Shown: in pieces, positions 5,706 through 7,859 of the stretch | How the letters are laid out: every line of letters starts with the position of its first letter | Position numbering within the stretch: position 1 is the first letter of the stretch | The notes under the pieces: generated by a model | The model's input: only the letters and a program-made list of their open reading frames with translations | What the model was told of the DNA's origin: nothing | The model's database searches: none | Program-made: the position numbers and the translations under genes | Source of the DNA: Campylobacterales bacterium | Lineage (GTDB): Bacteria; Campylobacterota; Campylobacteria; Campylobacterales; QNZT01 | DNA length: 7,859 bases | Assembly (NCBI GenBank): GCA_027080605.1 | Contig: JALWRO010000079.1 | Coordinates: forward strand, 1-7,859 | Direction of reading: 5' to 3'

Positions 5706-6635
5706 TTACTGGCAAGTTGTATCTTTGGTAATCGTTTTCACATAGAGATGGTTCGCACACTCTTCTCCAGTACCGCTGCCACCAACTTCGTAACAGTTTC
5801 TGCCCGCGACAATCTGATGATTGGAATCGAGTCCTATCGAATCACTTGAACTTTCGCCATTATTGTTCGTACCACTCCAGGTTAATGAATCTGCATCGAC
5901 CGATACATCGGTTCCAGTTGTCGTCGTTACGGTGTTTTGCCCGCTCATACTATTTGTAATCGTCTCTGTAAAACTGCCGTCACACTTAAAAGTAGTAACA
6001 ATCGTTTGATGCACGCTAAAAGTACCACTACCGGTGACGGCTTCATTTGAAGAGATAGTATACCCTTTAACATCATCAGGTGTTATCACGGTAAGAGCAT
6101 TAGCGCCGACTACAGGCTTATTATTCTGCAGGACAAGACCGTTATTTTCATTTGTATATACCTGTGCAGGAAATACATTTAACTGTTTGTCTTTCACATG
6201 ATAGTTGTCATCAAGATAGATCATCGTGTTCGCAGGTGTCCCATCACTTTTTGTATAACTCACTTCGATGACATTTCCAAAACCGGGATATGTTTTTACT
6301 TCATAGGTACCTTCATAAACACGCTGATCCCCGTCATCGCTGTTTTGAACAAATTTTACATGGTTATTTGGAGAAAAAACAAAATAGTTCTCTTTAAACA
6401 GGGCGCTTGTATTCTGCGGATCACTCACTTTGACTGTTTTCCCACTCAGATCACTGCGCACATCTACTTGCGAAAGCAGATCCTGGAGTTGTCCGGAACC
6501 ACTGTTCCCCGGGTTATTCTGCCCTGCAGAACCGTTGTTACCGGCTTGTCCGGAACCAGTCGAACCGCCCCCGCCACATCCGCTTACCAGCAATACGGCT
6601 AACCCTAAAGCTACGGCTACTGTTCTCTTTTTCAT
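5706..6635 (-). CDS. Lipoprotein of unknown function
   Basis: This is a 309-residue exported lipoprotein. The signal peptide (1-19) ends in a lipobox (LLVSGC) with Cys20, followed by Gly, so outer-membrane sorting is likely. Residues 21-50 are a Gly/Ser/Asn-rich tether similar in style to that of the nonahaem cytochrome. Residues 51-309 look beta-rich, with many Thr, Asn, Val and Gly residues. Features include a YEGTYEVKTYPGFGNVIEVSY stretch near 107-127 and a T/S-rich region 222-255. Four cysteines (218, 281, 293, 308) in the C-terminal third could form two disulfides. There is no haem motif, metal-binding cluster or enzyme motif. AAGGAG lies ahead of the ATG. It starts 71 bp after a two-component regulator gene on the same strand, which may control it. 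I do not recognise the family. Confidence 0.82.
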   Translation of the reverse strand: MKKRTVAVALGLAVLLVSGCGGGGSTGSGQAGNNGSAGQNNPGNSGSGQLQDLLSQVDVRSDLSGKTVKVSDPQNTSALFKENYFVFSPNNHVKFVQNSDDGDQRVYEGTYEVKTYPGFGNVIEVSYTKSDGTPANTMIYLDDNYHVKDKQLNVFPAQVYTNENNGLVLQNNKPVVGANALTVITPDDVKGYTISSNEAVTGSGTFSVHQTIVTTFKCDGSFTETITNSMSGQNTVTTTTGTDVSVDADSLTWSGTNNNGESSSDSIGLDSNHQIVAGRNCYEVGGSGTGEECANHLYVKTITKDTTCQ

Positions 6636-6663
6636 AATACGCTCCTTTTATTGATAAACTAAT

Positions 6664-6692
6664 AGTGTAATTTTAAGATATCAACGTCCCAA
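6664..6692 (-). promoter_or_regulatory. Weak candidate promoter for the lipoprotein gene
   Basis: On the minus strand TTGGGA (6687-6692) and TACACT (6664-6669) are separated by 17 bases, an acceptable sigma-70 layout in the 71-bp gap before the lipoprotein gene. A long-spaced inverted repeat, TTGATA (6651-6656) with TATCAA (6679-6684), brackets the -10 and could be an operator. Other -35/-10 pairings are possible, so this is tentative. Confidence 0.28.
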
Positions 6693-6706
6693 AAACGTTG
6701 CAAATG

Positions 6707-7369
6707 TTAAAAAGAGAGTCTGTATCCTTCAGAGTGTACGGTTTCGAGAAAGCGGTTATCAAGTTTTGCCCGGAGCCGGTTGACAAGTGAACGCCGCGTG
6801 CTGGCGTTGGGCGATTTGTCCGGCCACAGGGAAAGCTCCATCTCATAGATCGAGACAATGCCGTTTTTATGTTTCAGCAGAAGTTGTAAGAATTGATGCT
6901 CTTTTTTGGTGAGTGGTACATAATTGCCGTCTTTAATTAAAAGTGCTGTTTGCGTTTCGATACTAAAGTGCATATCGAGGATCAAATCACCCCGCAATAC
7001 CTCACTCTGTTGCAAATCTGCCATCTTCAGTAACGCATAGAGTTCAGCAGTTCGAATCGGTTTGACCAAATATCCCAGTGGATTGAGCGAAACAGCGCTT
7101 TCGATATGTTTTTCATCTGAAAAAGCGGTCACAAAAATCACTGAAATCCGGTGTTTCTGCAGTATCTTTTGTGCCGTTTCTATACCGTCTGTCTCTCCCT
7201 TGATCCGGATATCCATCAGAACCAGATCCGGTCTCGCTTCGTCTGCCATAGCCACGGCACATGCACCGTCCGGGCAAATACCCACAACTTCAAAACCGTA
7301 CTGTGCTACTGCTTCGGAAATTTCCAGGGCAACAAGACTCTCATCTTCGACAATCATTACACGCTTCAT
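6707..7369 (-). CDS. Response regulator with CheY-like receiver and winged-helix output
   Basis: This is a 220-residue protein. The receiver (1-115) has VEDE (7-10), the phosphoacceptor Asp53 within DLVLMDIRIKGETDGIE, Thr81 in FVTAFSDE and Lys103 in LVKPI. This receiver style (GFEVVG, PDLVLMDI, DGIETA) is the one usually seen in regulators paired with HisKA_2 kinases, often joined to ANTAR or standing alone. Here it is joined to an OmpR-type winged helix (about 128-220: LTKKEHQFLQLLL, NASTRRSLVNRLRAKL, ETVHSEGYRLSF). The start ATG overlaps the stop of the upstream kinase (ATGA, 4 bp), so the two are translationally coupled. Its targets are unknown. The adjacent lipoprotein gene is the simplest candidate. 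Confidence 0.92.
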   Translation of the reverse strand: MKRVMIVEDESLVALEISEAVAQYGFEVVGICPDGACAVAMADEARPDLVLMDIRIKGETDGIETAQKILQKHRISVIFVTAFSDEKHIESAVSLNPLGYLVKPIRTAELYALLKMADLQQSEVLRGDLILDMHFSIETQTALLIKDGNYVPLTKKEHQFLQLLLKHKNGIVSIYEMELSLWPDKSPNASTRRSLVNRLRAKLDNRFLETVHSEGYRLSF

Positions 7370-7859
7370 AATCGAAACCTTATTGTAGTTGTATCTTTGT
7401 CGTTGTGATCGCTTTTAAGCGTACCTCCCAGCTGCTCTTCGACCAGTGTTTTGACAATAACCATCCCGAGACCACTGCCGTTTACAGCTTTTATATCCGA
7501 TCGTGACGGCGCTTTTACTTGCAAAAGATACCCATTCTCCTCCTGTTTCAGTACAATCGTAACAACAGTTTCAGCATCAAGTGTGGCGTGTTTAAAAATA
7601 TTTGTCACCAGCTCATTCACAATCAAGCCGATATACACCGCTTCTCTCAAAGGCAACTTAACATCACTGCTGCACTCGTACACGATCCGCTCTTTCGCAA
7701 ACGCGTCCATCAAATCACTGCAAAGGTTTTGCATATAGGGTTTCATCTCTACAAGTTCATGTCCCTCTTCATGAAGTAGCATTTCATGCGTATTGGCTAT
7801 TGTCCCTACCCGCTGTTCAAATGCCTGAAGCGCATCACGGGTTTCCGGGTGTAATGCAC
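7366..7859 (-). CDS. C-terminal part of a HisKA_2-type sensor histidine kinase, partial
   Basis: The last 163 residues are visible. The frame stays open to the right edge, so the start, the sensor region and the phosphorylated His are outside. The first visible part (RVGTIANTHEMLLHEE) matches the dimerisation helix of HisKA_2 kinases (PF07568), whose pattern is RIxAIAxxHExLY. The HATPase_c domain follows, with an N-box IVNELVTNIFKHA (about residues 79-91) and a G2 box GSGLGMVIVKTL (127-138). The G1 box (DxGxG) expected between them is not recognisable: VKAPSRSDIKAV stands there, which may weaken or alter ATP binding. The gene overlaps its response regulator by ATGA. The function call rests on the domain pattern, and the signal is unknown. 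Confidence 0.85.
   Translation of the reverse strand, partial: ALHPETRDALQAFEQRVGTIANTHEMLLHEEGHELVEMKPYMQNLCSDLMDAFAKERIVYECSSDVKLPLREAVYIGLIVNELVTNIFKHATLDAETVVTIVLKQEENGYLLQVKAPSRSDIKAVNGSGLGMVIVKTLVEEQLGGTLKSDHNDKDTTTIRFRL

Noticed and set aside
6682..6700. CAACGT-ACGTTG hairpin after the 6707-7369 regulator as a terminator
   Set aside because: The stem is only 6 bp with no following U-tract on the minus strand, and the next gene starts close by, so read-through is as likely.

Overview
The window looks like a chromosomal segment of a Campylobacterota (former Epsilonproteobacteria) bacterium, perhaps a Sulfurimonas-, Sulfurovum- or Sulfuricurvum-like organism. This is inferred, not proven. 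It rests on the compact two-component kinase with an HDINTP box and no visible HAMP domain, a HisKA_2-type kinase paired with an OmpR-type regulator, TTG starts, extended -10 promoters in AT-rich DNA without a clear -35, and many c-type haem proteins.

The first ~600 bases are read on the plus strand. They hold the last 30 codons of a CzcA/CusA-type RND efflux pump (1-94) and a small membrane-anchored mono-haem protein of the Haem_bd family (151-591). A convergent gap (592-702) follows, carrying a perfect 14-bp inverted repeat. Everything after it is on the minus strand, so it is listed here in transcription order, from the right edge leftwards.

Block A: the C-terminal half of a HisKA_2-type sensor kinase (7366 to beyond 7859) overlaps its response regulator (6707-7369) by ATGA. 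A lipoprotein of unknown function follows (5706-6635).

Block B: a structured, gene-free stretch (5535-5705) leads into a second, unrelated two-component pair: an OmpR-type regulator (4899-5534) and a short sensor kinase (3863-4912) overlapping it by 14 bp. After 39 bp come a His/Met-rich exported protein (3401-3823), a thrombospondin-type-3 outer-membrane beta-barrel (2612-3385) and a nine-haem lipoprotein cytochrome (703-2526).

The most interesting reading is that block B is a self-regulated envelope module. A sensor pair sits upstream of a metal- or haem-binding periplasmic protein, a barrel and a multihaem lipoprotein. These are the parts expected of a porin-cytochrome-like electron conduit, or of a cytochrome delivered to the outer membrane. 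The same nine-base extended -10 element (TGATACAAT) precedes both the His/Met-rich gene and the Haem_bd gene, so these two units on opposite strands may be co-expressed. Nothing in the window identifies the electron donor, the acceptor or the sensed signal. No tRNA, rRNA, insertion sequence or CRISPR array was seen, and no gene-free stretch exceeds 300 bases.
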